64,000 nt of DNA. It comes from Rhodococcus triatomae BKS 15-14 (GTDB lineage: Bacteria > Actinomycetota > Actinomycetes > Mycobacteriales > Mycobacteriaceae). Positions 52,389 to 61,420 of this stretch are shown in pieces. Where the stretch lies: assembly GCA_000341795.1 (NCBI GenBank), contig AODO01000069.1:416625-480624 (forward strand), read 5' to 3'. The translations under genes were made by a program, and so were the position numbers. Position 1 is the first letter of the stretch; each line of letters starts with the position of its first letter. The notes under the pieces were generated by a model. It did no database searches. It had not been told where the DNA came from and saw only the letters and a list, made by a program, of their open reading frames with translations.

Positions 52389-54074
52389 TCAGGCGGTGAT
52401 CGACCGGTGCATCTGGCGCAGCTCGGTCTTCAGGATCTTGCCTGCGGCGGAGGTCGGTAGGGCGTCCACGAAGTGGATCTCCCGCACCTTCTGGTACGGC
52501 GCCACCCGCTCGGCGACGTGGTCCATGAGGGCCGTGGCCGCCGCGTCGTCGGGTGCGGCGTCACCCGCGAGGACCACGTAGGCGATCGGGATCTCGCCGG
52601 TGTCGCCGGCCGGGACGCCGATCACCGCCGCCTGTGCGACGAGTGGGTGCTTCGCCAGGATCTCTTCCAGTTGCCCGGGATAGACGTTGTAGCCCTTGTA
52701 GATCAGCATGTCCTTCGCGCGGCCGACGATGAAGATGTTGCCGTTCTCGTCCGCCTGCGCGAGATCACCGGTGAGCAGCCATCCGTCGCGGAACTGGGCG
52801 GCGGTCAGATCGGGGTGCCCGAGGTACCCGGCGGCGATCTGTGGTCCGCGCGCCCACAGTTCGCCCACCTCGCCCTGCGGAACCGTCGTGTCCGGGTCGA
52901 TCGGGTCGCGGAGCTCGACCTCGGTGTCGAAGACGGGCACGCCGACGGATCCGACGGGGGCCGGATCGGCTTCGTCGAAGAGCCCGGAGGTCAGGCCCAT
53001 CGTCGCTTCGGTGAGCCCGTACGCCTCGACGACGGTGGCGTTCGGGAAGATTCCCTTGAGCGCGGCCAGGGTGGTGGTGTCGATGGGGGCGGCGCCGGAC
53101 GTCACCGAACGCACGTGGCTCATGTCGCGGTCGCCGACCCCGGGGGTGGCGAGCAGCAGGTGGAAGAAGGCCGGGGATCCGGAAATCTGTGTGACCCTGT
53201 GCCTCTCGACGAGATCCAGGTAGGTGACGGGGTCGAACCTGCCCATCATGACTGCGGTGCCGCCGGTGATCACCGTGATGTTCTGGCTGACGAGGCCCAT
53301 CGCGTGGAACAGCGGTGCGACGCTGAGTGCGCATCCGGTGCCGGGCGCCGACATGAAGCGGGTCACCGCGCCGGGAATCTCGTCGAGGTACACCCCGCCC
53401 TCGGTGTCCACCGCGGGCACGGAGCCCGTCCGCAGTGCCGACATCTGGCAGGCGTTGGCGACGAGGTTGCGGTGCAGCACCTGCACCGCCTTCGACCGGC
53501 CGGTGGTGCCACCGGTGAACGACAGGTGTGCGACGGCGTCGGGGGAGACCGCGGGACCCTCGACCGCGTCCGCGGCGAGCAGGTCGGCCAGCGGGACGAG
53601 TCCCTCCACCGCGGTGTCGGGCGCCGGCGCGGCGGCGGTCTCGGGTACGGCGACGACGAACCGCACCGACGGGGCGTCCGCGGCCTGCACCAGGGGGGCG
53701 GTCAGCGGATGTGCGATCACGGCTACCGCACCGACCTCGTCGAGCTGGTCGCGGACGGCGGCAGGCGGCAGCGTCGGGTTGATCGGGGCGACGGCGGCGC
53801 CGGCGAGGAGGGTGCCGTAGTAGGTGACGGTGAACCAGGCGGAGTTCGGCTGGCACATCGCGACGGCGTCGCCCTGTCGGACGCCGAGGTCCCGCAGGCC
53901 CTGCGCGACGCGCTGGGCACTGTCGCGGAGTTCCGCGTAGGTCAGCGTGAACTCGCCGTCCCGCAGGGCGATGTTGTCCGGGTAGCGGCGCGCGGTCCCG
54001 GTGAGGATCGCGCCGGCATCGGTGACGGGGTAGGTGAGGCTGTCGGGCAGGCCGGTGGGGCGGCGGGTCGTCAT
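52389..54074 (-). CDS. Acyl-CoA ligase (FadD-like)
   Basis: About 561 residues of the adenylate-forming family: P-loop LSFTGGTTGRSKAVQVLH, A5 motif EAYGLTEATMG, the hinge YKGYNVYPGQLEEIL and the C-terminal lysine in PTSAAGKILKTELRQ. It activates a carboxylic acid to its CoA thioester. ATG 54074 is preferred, as AAGG lies six bases before it; an ATG two codons upstream sits on top of that site. First gene of the operon, divergent from a TetR regulator. Confidence 0.92.
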   Translation of the reverse strand: MTTRRPTGLPDSLTYPVTDAGAILTGTARRYPDNIALRDGEFTLTYAELRDSAQRVAQGLRDLGVRQGDAVAMCQPNSAWFTVTYYGTLLAGAAVAPINPTLPPAAVRDQLDEVGAVAVIAHPLTAPLVQAADAPSVRFVVAVPETAAAPAPDTAVEGLVPLADLLAADAVEGPAVSPDAVAHLSFTGGTTGRSKAVQVLHRNLVANACQMSALRTGSVPAVDTEGGVYLDEIPGAVTRFMSAPGTGCALSVAPLFHAMGLVSQNITVITGGTAVMMGRFDPVTYLDLVERHRVTQISGSPAFFHLLLATPGVGDRDMSHVRSVTSGAAPIDTTTLAALKGIFPNATVVEAYGLTEATMGLTSGLFDEADPAPVGSVGVPVFDTEVELRDPIDPDTTVPQGEVGELWARGPQIAAGYLGHPDLTAAQFRDGWLLTGDLAQADENGNIFIVGRAKDMLIYKGYNVYPGQLEEILAKHPLVAQAAVIGVPAGDTGEIPIAYVVLAGDAAPDDAAATALMDHVAERVAPYQKVREIHFVDALPTSAAGKILKTELRQMHRSITA

Positions 54075-54123
54075 GCGCATCCTTGCTGGAGGTGGGTTGC
54101 GAGGGGCGAACGTCGAGGCGAGG

Positions 54124-54141
54124 TTATCGTACGAACGTTAA
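54124..54141. promoter_or_regulatory. Operator-like site 1 between fad operon and TetR gene
   Basis: TTATCGTACGAACGTTAA is a semi-palindrome (7 of 9 pairs) 50 bases before the ligase start. Its right part GTACGAACGTTAAG recurs at 54214-54227 as GTACAAGCGTTAAG, which suggests a dimeric regulator binding both promoters. Confidence 0.5.
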
Positions 54142-54212
54142 GCTGAGAAGGCCTGGAGCGACGATTATGGGCGAATTGGGGAACGATTCTGTGACGCAGG
54201 CCGCTCTGAAAC

Positions 54213-54228
54213 TGTACAAGCGTTAAGT
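54213..54228. promoter_or_regulatory. Operator-like site 2 between fad operon and TetR gene
   Basis: TGTACAAGCGTTAAGT repeats the core of the site at 54124-54141 in the same orientation, about 80 bases away and about 96 bases before the GTG of the TetR gene. Confidence 0.45.
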
Positions 54229-54323
54229 GCGGAGGGGAGTGTCCACCCCAGAGGGCGTGCTTGAATGGGTACCCGTCGATCGTCCCGGAGCCCACGCCGA
54301 GACGCGTTCCGAATCGGAGACCA

Positions 54324-54935
54324 GTGCGAACCCAACCGCCCGGCCACGTCGCCATCCTCGACGCCGCCCGCGCCGAGTTCACCGAACGCGGCTACGCGGC
54401 GGCCACCATCCGCACCATCGCGCAGCGTGCGGGGCTGAGCCTGTCGGCGATGTACTACTACTACAAGAGCAAGCAGGAGCTGCTGGTCGCGCTACTCAAC
54501 GACGGACTCACCGCCTACGCCGACGCGTGCGAGGCGGCCCTGGCCGCGGCGGGTGACGACCCCGGCGAGCAACTCGAGTCGCTCGTCGAGGCGACGGTCC
54601 GGTTCCGCGCGACGCACCCGGCCAAGAGCAGCATCGGGATGACCGAACGCCGCAACCTGGACGCGGAGCACCAGCAGATCTTCCGCGAGCACGAGGCCCG
54701 TGGGACCGAGCGATTCCGGCGCATCATCGAGCGCGGAGCGAACGAGGGACTGTTCCTCACTCCCTACCCCGACGACGCACGACGCACGATCATCGCCGGG
54801 TGCAATGCGCTCGCCGAGTGGTACCACCCCGACGGGTCGGTCAGCATCGACGATCTCGTCGAGCGGTACGTCTCACTCGCCTTCACGATCGTCGAGTACC
54901 GGCCCCGCCGGGCGCTCCGGGCGACGGTGAACTGA
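54324..54935 (+). CDS. TetR-family regulator divergent from the acyl-CoA operon
   Basis: About 203 residues from GTG 54324 (GGAGA upstream; ATG 54261 is in frame). Helix-turn-helix: AATIRTIAQRAGLSLSAMYYYYKSKQ split over the usual turn. The C-terminal domain should bind an acyl-CoA or acid. Divergent position and a repeated operator-like motif between the two units suggest control of the ligase-dehydrogenase-thiolase operon and of itself. Confidence 0.88.
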   Translation: MRTQPPGHVAILDAARAEFTERGYAAATIRTIAQRAGLSLSAMYYYYKSKQELLVALLNDGLTAYADACEAALAAAGDDPGEQLESLVEATVRFRATHPAKSSIGMTERRNLDAEHQQIFREHEARGTERFRRIIERGANEGLFLTPYPDDARRTIIAGCNALAEWYHPDGSVSIDDLVERYVSLAFTIVEYRPRRALRATVN

Positions 54936-54941
54936 CCGATC

Positions 54942-55565
54942 TCAGCCGCAGATCACCACGTGCAGGTTGCGAGGGCCGTGTACGCCCTCGACCCGCTCGA
55001 GCTCGATGTCCGAGGTGGCGGACGGCCCGCTGATCATCGTCGTCGGGCGCTCCGGGGCGAGGCGCGCCAGCGACTCGGGCAACCCGACCTCGATCGACTC
55101 GGCGGTCACCACGCACACGTGCACGTCGGGGACGAGGGTGAGGGCGCGGCGGCCCTGATCGGGGCTGCCGTCCAGGAAGAGGGTGCCGGTCTCGGCGCAG
55201 GTGACGGTGGACGCCGTCACGACCGCGTCGAGCGTGGACAGCTCCGGTGCGGGCACGTCCGCCGAATCGACGACGACGTCACCGGCGAAACCGGTCAACC
55301 ACGATTCGTGCAGCCCAGCGGGAACACCGACGCGGCGGGCACCGACGTCACGGAGTACCCGCGTGATCGTCTCGGTCAGGGTCGTGGGGTCGCAGCGGTG
55401 GACGTGCGCCCTGTAGTCGACGAGCCGGTCGACGAGCAGTTCGATCCGCTCCACGTCGGGCATGGTGCGGCCGGTGCGGTAGTCCCGTGGAACCTGTTCT
55501 GCGACAGGAGGAGCGAGAGTCTGGGCGTCCCGGATCCGGGACAGGATGGTTTCGCGCGAGCTCAC
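54942..55565 (-). CDS. lutC: LutC: lactate utilisation protein C
   Basis: About 207 residues of the LUD (DUF162) domain: TVTCAETGTLFLDGSPDQGR and RPTTMISGPSATSDIELERVEGVHG are typical. Third subunit of the LutABC complex that oxidises L-lactate to pyruvate with iron-sulfur proteins. GTG 55565 overlaps the lutB stop (GTGA). It is convergent with the TetR gene. Confidence 0.92.
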   Translation of the reverse strand: MSSRETILSRIRDAQTLAPPVAEQVPRDYRTGRTMPDVERIELLVDRLVDYRAHVHRCDPTTLTETITRVLRDVGARRVGVPAGLHESWLTGFAGDVVVDSADVPAPELSTLDAVVTASTVTCAETGTLFLDGSPDQGRRALTLVPDVHVCVVTAESIEVGLPESLARLAPERPTTMISGPSATSDIELERVEGVHGPRNLHVVICG

Positions 55566-57076
55566 TGTCCGGCCTCCGGTCGCGCGGTCTCCAGGGCGGC
55601 GCGGCCCTCCTCGGAATTCCACCACTGCCGGAAGGTCTGCTTCGGCGGCGCGGGGATGTCGCGGGCGGCGGTCCAGCCGCTGAGCGGTGGCGGCAGCGTC
55701 TCGATCCGACCCTTTCGCCCGGCCACGACCCGTCCGAGCCCGGCTGCCCGCTGTGCCAACGTGAACCTCCGTGCGGATCCCATCGCGACGGACGCGGCCT
55801 TCATCGCGGCCTTCTCCAGTCCGAAGCCGGCCTTCTCCACCTTCTGGTGGCGCAGTTCCACCAGCAGCGACGGGATGTCGATCTTGACGGGGCAGGCGTC
55901 GAAGCAGGCGCCGCACAGGCTGGACGCGAACGGCAGGGTGGCGTTCGGATCGTCCGGCGCGTCCATGCCGGCGAGCTGCGGGGTGAGCACCGCGCCGATC
56001 GGACCGGGATAGGTCGAGCCGTACGCGTGCCCGCCGGTGCGCTCGTACACGGGGCACACGTTCAGGCACGCGGAACACCGAATACAGTGCAGCGCCTCGC
56101 GTCCGACGGCGTCGGCGAGGGCCGCGGTGCGGCCGTTGTCGAGCAGCACCAGGTGGAAGGTCTGCGGGCCGTCACCGGGTGTGACACCCGTCCACAGGGA
56201 GGTGTACGGGTTCATCCGCTCGCCGGTGGAGGAGCGGGGGAGCAGCTGCAGGAACACCTCGAGGTCGGTGAAGCGCGGCAGCACCTTCTCGATGCCCATG
56301 ACAGTGATGAGCGTCTGCGGCATCGTCAGGCACATGCGTCCGTTGCCCTCGGATTCGACGACGCCGAGCGTCCCGGTTTCCGCGATCCCGAAGTTCGCGC
56401 CCGACACCGCAACCGGGACCGTCATGAATTTGTGTCGCAGGAACTTTCGAGCTGCCGCCGCGAGGTGCGCGGGCTCGGAGTCCAGGCCCGGGTCGACGCC
56501 GTCCATCTCCCGCAGGAAGATCTCCCGGATCTCGGAGCGGTTGCGGTGGATCGCCGGCACCAGGATGTGCGAGGGCTTGTCGTGGCCGAGTTGCACGATC
56601 AGTTCGGCGAGATCGGTCTCGTAGGCGGCGATGCCGTGGGCCTCGAGATGCTCGTTGAGTTCGATCTCCTGCGTCGCCATCGACTTTACCTTGATCACCT
56701 CGTCCGAACCGGTGGCCCGGATCAGGTCGGTGACGATGGCGTTCGCCTCGATCGCGTCGGCGGCCCAGTGCACCACACCGCCACGCGCGACGACGGCGGC
56801 CTCGAGCTGTTCGAGCAGTTCCGGCAGTCGGCTCATGGCCTCCGCCTTGATCGCGGAACCGCTGTCGCGCAGGGCCTCCCAGTCGGGCAGTTCGCCGGTG
56901 ACCTTGAGTCGCTTGGCGCGGATGGTGTGGGTGGCCTTGCCGATGTTCCGGCGCAGCTGGGCGTTCGCCAGCTCGTGGCGTGCGGCGCTCGGGAACGTCT
57001 CCGTGCCGCGGAGGAACCCGACACCCTGTGGGGCGCGCGGCGGAACGGCGGGGAGACCCAGTCCGACGGCACTCAT
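55562..57076 (-). CDS. lutB: LutB: iron-sulfur lactate utilisation protein
   Basis: About 504 residues. The LUD domain comes first (GSDEVIKVKSMATQEIELNE, GANFGIAETGTLGVVESEGN), followed by two 4Fe-4S motifs, CIRCSACLNVCPVY and CGACFDACPVKIDI, and a C-terminal extension. Electron-transfer subunit of the LutABC complex. ATG 57076 overlaps the lutA stop (ATGA), so the start is well fixed. Confidence 0.94.
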   Translation of the reverse strand: MSAVGLGLPAVPPRAPQGVGFLRGTETFPSAARHELANAQLRRNIGKATHTIRAKRLKVTGELPDWEALRDSGSAIKAEAMSRLPELLEQLEAAVVARGGVVHWAADAIEANAIVTDLIRATGSDEVIKVKSMATQEIELNEHLEAHGIAAYETDLAELIVQLGHDKPSHILVPAIHRNRSEIREIFLREMDGVDPGLDSEPAHLAAAARKFLRHKFMTVPVAVSGANFGIAETGTLGVVESEGNGRMCLTMPQTLITVMGIEKVLPRFTDLEVFLQLLPRSSTGERMNPYTSLWTGVTPGDGPQTFHLVLLDNGRTAALADAVGREALHCIRCSACLNVCPVYERTGGHAYGSTYPGPIGAVLTPQLAGMDAPDDPNATLPFASSLCGACFDACPVKIDIPSLLVELRHQKVEKAGFGLEKAAMKAASVAMGSARRFTLAQRAAGLGRVVAGRKGRIETLPPPLSGWTAARDIPAPPKQTFRQWWNSEEGRAALETARPEAGQ

Positions 57077-57822
57077 CGCGCCACCGCCGGTGCCGTCGAC
57101 GCCAGGATCTCGGCGAGATGAACCGTGCGCGTGCCCATCTGCAGGCGGGACATGCCGCCGCCGATGTGCATGAGGCAGGACGAGTCGCCGGCGCAGAGGG
57201 ATTCGGCTCCGGTGTCGGCGACGGCGCGGATCTTGTCGGCGAGCATCGCAGTGGAGGTCTCCGCGTTCTTGATGGCGAAGGTGCCGCCGAAACCGCAGCA
57301 GGAGTCGGCCGCCGGTAGTTCGACGAGGTCGATGTCGCGGACCGCGCGCAACAGTCGCAGGGGCTTGTCGCCGACGCGCAGCATGCGCAGCGAGTGGCAG
57401 GTGGGGTGGTAGGTGACCCGGTGCGGGTACCAGGCGCCGACGTCGGTCACGTCGAGGACGTCGACGAGCAGTTCGGACAGCTCGTACGTCTTGGCCCCGA
57501 CCGTCTCGACGCGTTCGCGGAGCGCGGGGTCGCCGTACCGGGCGGCCACGATCTCGTGCTGGTGGCGAACCGATCCGACGCACGATCCGGAAGGCGCGAC
57601 GACGGCGTCGTAGGCGGCGTCGCCGAACTCGTCGGCGTAGTTCCGGACCAGGGGCAGGGCGTCGGGCTGGTAGCCGGTGTTGACGTGCATCTGGCCGCAG
57701 CAGGTCTGGCCGGGCGGGAACACCACCTCGTGGCCGAGCCGCGTGAGCAGCAGCGCGGTGGACTTCACGGCCTCGGGGAACATTGTGTCCCCGATACAGG
57801 TGGCGAACAGCGCGATTCGCAT
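57073..57822 (-). CDS. lutA: LutA: cysteine-rich lactate utilisation protein
   Basis: About 249 residues with the two CCG motifs of the heterodisulfide-reductase-like family (PGQTCCGQMHVNTGY and ADSCCGFGGTFAIKN), which bind an unusual iron-sulfur cluster. First gene of lutABC; oxidises lactate, glycolate-like acids in some species. ATG 57822 has GGAG eight bases upstream. No regulator of the LutR (GntR) type is adjacent. Confidence 0.93.
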   Translation of the reverse strand: MRIALFATCIGDTMFPEAVKSTALLLTRLGHEVVFPPGQTCCGQMHVNTGYQPDALPLVRNYADEFGDAAYDAVVAPSGSCVGSVRHQHEIVAARYGDPALRERVETVGAKTYELSELLVDVLDVTDVGAWYPHRVTYHPTCHSLRMLRVGDKPLRLLRAVRDIDLVELPAADSCCGFGGTFAIKNAETSTAMLADKIRAVADTGAESLCAGDSSCLMHIGGGMSRLQMGTRTVHLAEILASTAPAVAR

Positions 57823-57944
57823 GTGGATCTCCGCGGTCGTCGTTGTGGTCTGACCACAGTAAGCCATGGTCGGCGGGGCTTTCCGGTCACCGACGTGGTC
57901 CGCATCCTCGCGCACATCCGGGGCTACGAGGAAATGGGCGCACA

Positions 57945-57994
57945 GCACCGTGCGCACGCCCGACGGTCGACGCCGCCGGACGTGCGCACGGTGC
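57945..57994 (-). terminator. Hairpin downstream of the ferritin gene
   Basis: Perfect 14-base arms GCACCGTGCGCACG and CGTGCGCACGGTGC with a 22-base loop, ten bases beyond the ferritin stop and before lutA. Confidence 0.55.
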
Positions 57995-58003
57995 GCGAAG
58001 TGT

Positions 58004-58555
58004 CTAGAGCGCGCCGCCCGCAGCGGCGGGCGCGCCGGTCTCGCCTGCAGATGCCGAACTCATCTCGCGGGCGACGAAGTTCTCCAGGTCGAACAGGTTC
58101 GTGCCTGCGCGGTCGGCGATGGTGAGCAGCGTGTTCATCGTCGCCACCTCCTCGACCTGCTCCTTGAGGAACCACTGCATGAACTGCTCGCCGAGGTAGT
58201 CGCCCTCGTCCCGGGCGGTGCTGGCGAGCCGCACGATCTGCTCGGTGACCGTCTTCTCCTGTGCCAACGCCAACGCGAGCGGCTCACGGACACTGGTGAA
58301 GTGCGACTTGGCGGGGTCGATGCCGCCGAGCTCGACCGCGATGTCCCGGTCGAGGAAGTACTGAAGCATCATCATCGCGTGATTGCGTTCCTCGACCGAC
58401 TGGGCGTAGAAGTGCTTGGCCAGCTGCGGGAGGTCGGCGTTGTCGAAGTACACCGCGATCGCCAGGTACTGATGGGCGGCGGTGAACTCGTTGCGAATCT
58501 GGTCGTGCAGAAGAGCATGGAACTTGGTCTGGTGAACGTCCTCGGAAATGCTCAT
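58004..58555 (-). CDS. Ferritin (BfrB-like)
   Basis: 183 residues. The four-helix ferritin pattern with diiron ligands is visible in RNEFTAAHQYLAIAVYFD and SVEERNHAMMMLQYFLD, and further Glu in EEVATMNTLL. It stores iron as ferric mineral and limits Fenton chemistry, like mycobacterial BfrB (181 residues). The C-terminal tail is Ala/Gly-rich. The upstream region has AGG/ACCT half-sites but no clear iron box. Confidence 0.92.
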   Translation of the reverse strand: MSISEDVHQTKFHALLHDQIRNEFTAAHQYLAIAVYFDNADLPQLAKHFYAQSVEERNHAMMMLQYFLDRDIAVELGGIDPAKSHFTSVREPLALALAQEKTVTEQIVRLASTARDEGDYLGEQFMQWFLKEQVEEVATMNTLLTIADRAGTNLFDLENFVAREMSSASAGETGAPAAAGGAL

Positions 58556-59025
58556 GCCGGCGACAATAGCGCTGGTCAGAGGCGGTGCGCATCCAAGTGG
58601 ACCCTTATTGAGGGCAGTGTTTCCTAACTGAGGTTTACCTGGGTCTCGTTGTCGCGCAACAGGGTTGGCGAACGGTTCCGATCGGCTTCGTTCGGTGGAA
58701 GAGTATGGCGCCCAAGTGCTTTCGTTCCGAACCGGTTCGGATTGTGGTCGCCGCAACGGATGCGGACGTCGGGCTGTTCGGTCGGTGAGCGTCGGCCGGG
58801 AGAGGTAGGTCACCTGTCGATGGTCGTTCGAGTCGGCGGGCAGCCTCGGCGAAGCGGCGGGGTAACTGTGATCAAAGTTCACGTTACTTCGGTTAACGCC
58901 TTCGTTTCATTTTTCTTGCGCTCGCTAATGTAATGGAAATTTGTCCGAAATCGGCGATGCCTAGGTTCGAAACCGCTCGAACGAGCATCCCGCTCCGGCG
59001 GGAACACCGAATGAAGGAGTGACGA
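58556..59025. promoter_or_regulatory. Divergent promoter region of ferritin and the small peptide gene
   Basis: 470 bases. It holds a perfect 16-base palindrome TCCGAACCGGTTCGGA (58726-58741) of operator form, and an unusually AT-rich stretch at about 58870-58950 that should contain the promoter for the peptide gene. The ribosome site AAGGAG lies at 59014-59019. No other gene is convincing here. Confidence 0.45.
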
Positions 59026-59094
59026 ATGGGCCTGGTTGCCGGACTGATCACCATCGTGGGGGACCTGCTTCATCTCTTGCTCGGCGGCCTGTGA
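59026..59094 (+). CDS. Probable 22-residue hydrophobic peptide
   Basis: A 23-codon frame with an excellent ribosome site (AAGGAG, six bases before the ATG) and a strong terminator 22 bases after the stop. The peptide starts MGLVAGLITIVGDLLHLLLG: no basic residue except one His, one Asp, the rest Leu, Ile, Val and Gly. It could form one hydrophobic or amphipathic helix at the membrane, somewhat like phenol-soluble modulins or regulatory micropeptides. The function is unknown; evidence for translation is only the signals around it. Confidence 0.55.
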   Translation: MGLVAGLITIVGDLLHLLLGGL

Positions 59095-59116
59095 GCCACA
59101 CGCACCCCGGAAACCC

Positions 59117-59146
59117 GGCCCCCTCCCGTTGCACCGGGAGGGGGCC
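59117..59146. terminator. Terminator after the small peptide gene
   Basis: Perfect 12-base arms GGCCCCCTCCCG and CGGGAGGGGGCC with a 6-base loop, between the peptide stop and the convergent gene ending at 59161. Confidence 0.8.
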
Positions 59147-59160
59147 GCTTCGCGTCCCGG

Positions 59161-59892
59161 TCAGCGCCGGAACAGGCGTCGCCGCGGAGCGGTGAACAGG
59201 CCGTCGGCCAGCGGACCGTCGACCGCGACGATGTCCACGTCGAGGTCGAGGTGGCCACCGCCCTCGATGCGCACGCACACACCCGTCACCTCGTCCAGCC
59301 GAACCCGCGACGGTGGCCCCGGAACCCAGGCGTCGTCCTCGTGGTCGTATTCGCCGGCGAGCAGCGGGCAGCAGTCGCAGCGCGGGTCGTAGACGGCGGT
59401 CGGCTGCGCGAGCGCCTCCCACGCGCGGCGACCGTGATGATCGACGATCGTCAACTCGGTCAGCTCCACGGGGATGCCGCATCGGTCCCGGTCGTGAACC
59501 GGGTCCGCGAATTCGACCGGATTCAGCATCGCCACCCAGTGGTAGTTCTCGAAGAACGGGCAGTCGTAATCGATGTCGACGTCCTCCGGGACGTCATCGA
59601 CCAGCCCGTCCGCACCGCGACTCGGCTCGAGGGCGGATGGCCAGCGACCGGGCATCGGCTCCCACCCGCCGTCACGGCGGCCCACCATCGCGCCGGGAAA
59701 CGGCCTCGTCCCCGGGAACGCCTGGATCACATGCCCGTCCGCGTCCTCGACCCGGAGATCGCCGGGACGCCGGATCCAGGCGTGCCGCTCGGCGTCGTCG
59801 AAGACGCGCCACCGGAACTCGAGCGTCTGCCACAGCCACGGAGACGAGCGCGCGAGGCGGCGGAAACGGTCGACGGACGGTGCGGCGGACAT
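59161..59892 (-). CDS. Hypothetical protein
   Basis: About 243 residues. N-terminal block VDRFRRLARSSPWLWQTLEFR, then IRRPGDLRVEDADGHVIQAF, an acidic VPEDVDIDYDCPFFENYHWV and a CDCC motif in YDPRCDCCPLLAGEYDH that might bind metal. No signal or membrane span. Such proteins occur in many actinobacteria, but I know no function. ATG 59892 matches the start of the conserved part. Confidence 0.7.
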   Translation of the reverse strand: MSAAPSVDRFRRLARSSPWLWQTLEFRWRVFDDAERHAWIRRPGDLRVEDADGHVIQAFPGTRPFPGAMVGRRDGGWEPMPGRWPSALEPSRGADGLVDDVPEDVDIDYDCPFFENYHWVAMLNPVEFADPVHDRDRCGIPVELTELTIVDHHGRRAWEALAQPTAVYDPRCDCCPLLAGEYDHEDDAWVPGPPSRVRLDEVTGVCVRIEGGGHLDLDVDIVAVDGPLADGLFTAPRRRLFRR

Positions 59893-59935
59893 GACGAGAT
59901 GCTCACATGCGGAAGCCCGCGTCGACAACGAGTTT

Positions 59936-61390
59936 TCAGTTCGCGACGAGGTCCGACGGCACCGGCTCGTCGTTGGCGAGGGCATCGAAGAACCGGGTCG
60001 CCTTCTCTCGATCCCACAGCAGCACGTTGCCGGAACCGGGCACGTCCTCGAACCCACCCACCGGCACCGTCGTCGTCACCAGGTCGCCGCGCATCGCCCA
60101 CGCCAACGACGCCAGGTTCCACAGGTGGTCACCCTCGTCCACCTCCAGCGAGCCGGCGGTGTCGGTGACCAGCGACCACAACCGGAACGGGTTGAGGATC
60201 GTCCCGAGGCTGGTCGCCTTCTCCAGCATCGCCGACATGAACAGGCGCTGGTTGTTCATCCGGTCGAGGTCGGCGAGCGGTGTGGCGCGACTGCGGACGA
60301 ATCCGAGTGCCTCGGGTCCGGTGAGGTCCTGGCACCCCGCCTGCAGGTTGATCCCGGCCAGCGGGTCGTCGATCGGGTACGGCACGCACAGGTGCACACC
60401 ACCGAGCGCGTCGACGATGCCGGCGAACCCGCCGAACCCGATCTCCGCGTAGTGGTCGAGGTGCAGTCCCGTCGCCTCCTCGACGGTCTGCGCGAGCAGT
60501 TGCGGGCCGCCGCCGTCGATGGAGAAGGCGGCGTTGATCTTGTCGCGGCCCCATCCGGGGATGTCCACGTAGGAGTCGCGGGGGATCGACACCATCGTCG
60601 CGGCGCCGCTCTCGGGAACGTGCACGACGATGATCGTGTCTGTCCGCTTGCCCTCGATGGCGCCGCCGGCCGCGAACTCCCGGTCCTGGTCGGCGGTCAA
60701 CCCCTCGCGGCTGTCCGACCCGACCAGCAACCAGTTGGTGCCGGGGGTGTCGCCGATCCGGTCCGGGTAGTCCGCGAGCGCGTCGATCCGGTTCAGCGAC
60801 CGGTCGAGGTACAGAACGGACCCCACCATCAAAACCACGAGGATCAGCGGGACGAGCCCGATCCGCTTGCCCCAGCGCCTGCGTCGACGCGGAGGACGCG
60901 GGGGCTCCGGGGGCTGCCCGGTCGCCGGGCGTCCGGTGCGCGGCGGCGGGGCAGCCGGGGGCGCCGGCCTACGGCGCTGCGGATCGACGTACGGCTGAGG
61001 TGTCTGCGTCGGCGCGTACTCGGTCCGGGGACGCGGCTCGGCGGGTCGGACGGTCTGCGCGGCAGGCTCCTGCGACCACGCCCGCGGTGCGGCGGGGCGT
61101 CCGTCGCGGCGGATGACCTGGGTGCCCTCTTCGGGCGGCAGGTGGTTCGGCTGGTACGCGGCCGGTGCCGCGTACCGCGGTGGTGGGACGTTGCCCCGCG
61201 GCGGAACCTGACGACGGGCGGGCTGCCGAGGGGCGCCGGGACCGTGCGGACCGGGGCGCGGACCGCGGCCCTGCCCGCGCGACGGATCGACGGGGTGCGC
61301 GCTCCGAGGATCGACGCCGTGTCCCTGCCGAGGATCGGCCCCTCGGCCCCGGTCGCGGGGGTCGGGGCTGCGGGGACGGTCGTCGGTCAC
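59936..61390 (-). CDS. LytR-CpsA-Psr (LCP) family glycopolymer transferase
   Basis: About 484 residues. The first 170 are a Pro/Arg/Gln-rich cytoplasmic tail, then one membrane span (IGLVPLILVVLMVGSVLYL) and an external LCP domain: WLLVGSDSREGL, KRTDTIIVVHVPE, VSIPRDSYVDIPG with the pyrophosphate-binding arginine, and ALGFVRSRATPLADLDRMNNQ. LCP enzymes link arabinogalactan or other polymers to peptidoglycan. It lacks the C-terminal LytR_C domain found in some relatives. Confidence 0.92.
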   Translation of the reverse strand: MTDDRPRSPDPRDRGRGADPRQGHGVDPRSAHPVDPSRGQGRGPRPGPHGPGAPRQPARRQVPPRGNVPPPRYAAPAAYQPNHLPPEEGTQVIRRDGRPAAPRAWSQEPAAQTVRPAEPRPRTEYAPTQTPQPYVDPQRRRPAPPAAPPPRTGRPATGQPPEPPRPPRRRRRWGKRIGLVPLILVVLMVGSVLYLDRSLNRIDALADYPDRIGDTPGTNWLLVGSDSREGLTADQDREFAAGGAIEGKRTDTIIVVHVPESGAATMVSIPRDSYVDIPGWGRDKINAAFSIDGGGPQLLAQTVEEATGLHLDHYAEIGFGGFAGIVDALGGVHLCVPYPIDDPLAGINLQAGCQDLTGPEALGFVRSRATPLADLDRMNNQRLFMSAMLEKATSLGTILNPFRLWSLVTDTAGSLEVDEGDHLWNLASLAWAMRGDLVTTTVPVGGFEDVPGSGNVLLWDREKATRFFDALANDEPVPSDLVAN

Positions 61391-61420
61391 GCAAGAAACT
61401 GTACGTGTGCAGGCCGGACG

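Noticed and set aside
49795..52581. 928-codon plus-strand frame opposite thiolase and acyl-CoA dehydrogenase
   Set aside because: Shadow of two well-supported genes; no ribosome site and no family pattern.
58621..58641. Possible iron box before the ferritin gene
   Set aside because: Only AGGT/ACCT half-sites with wrong spacing; clearly weaker than the site at 63147-63165.
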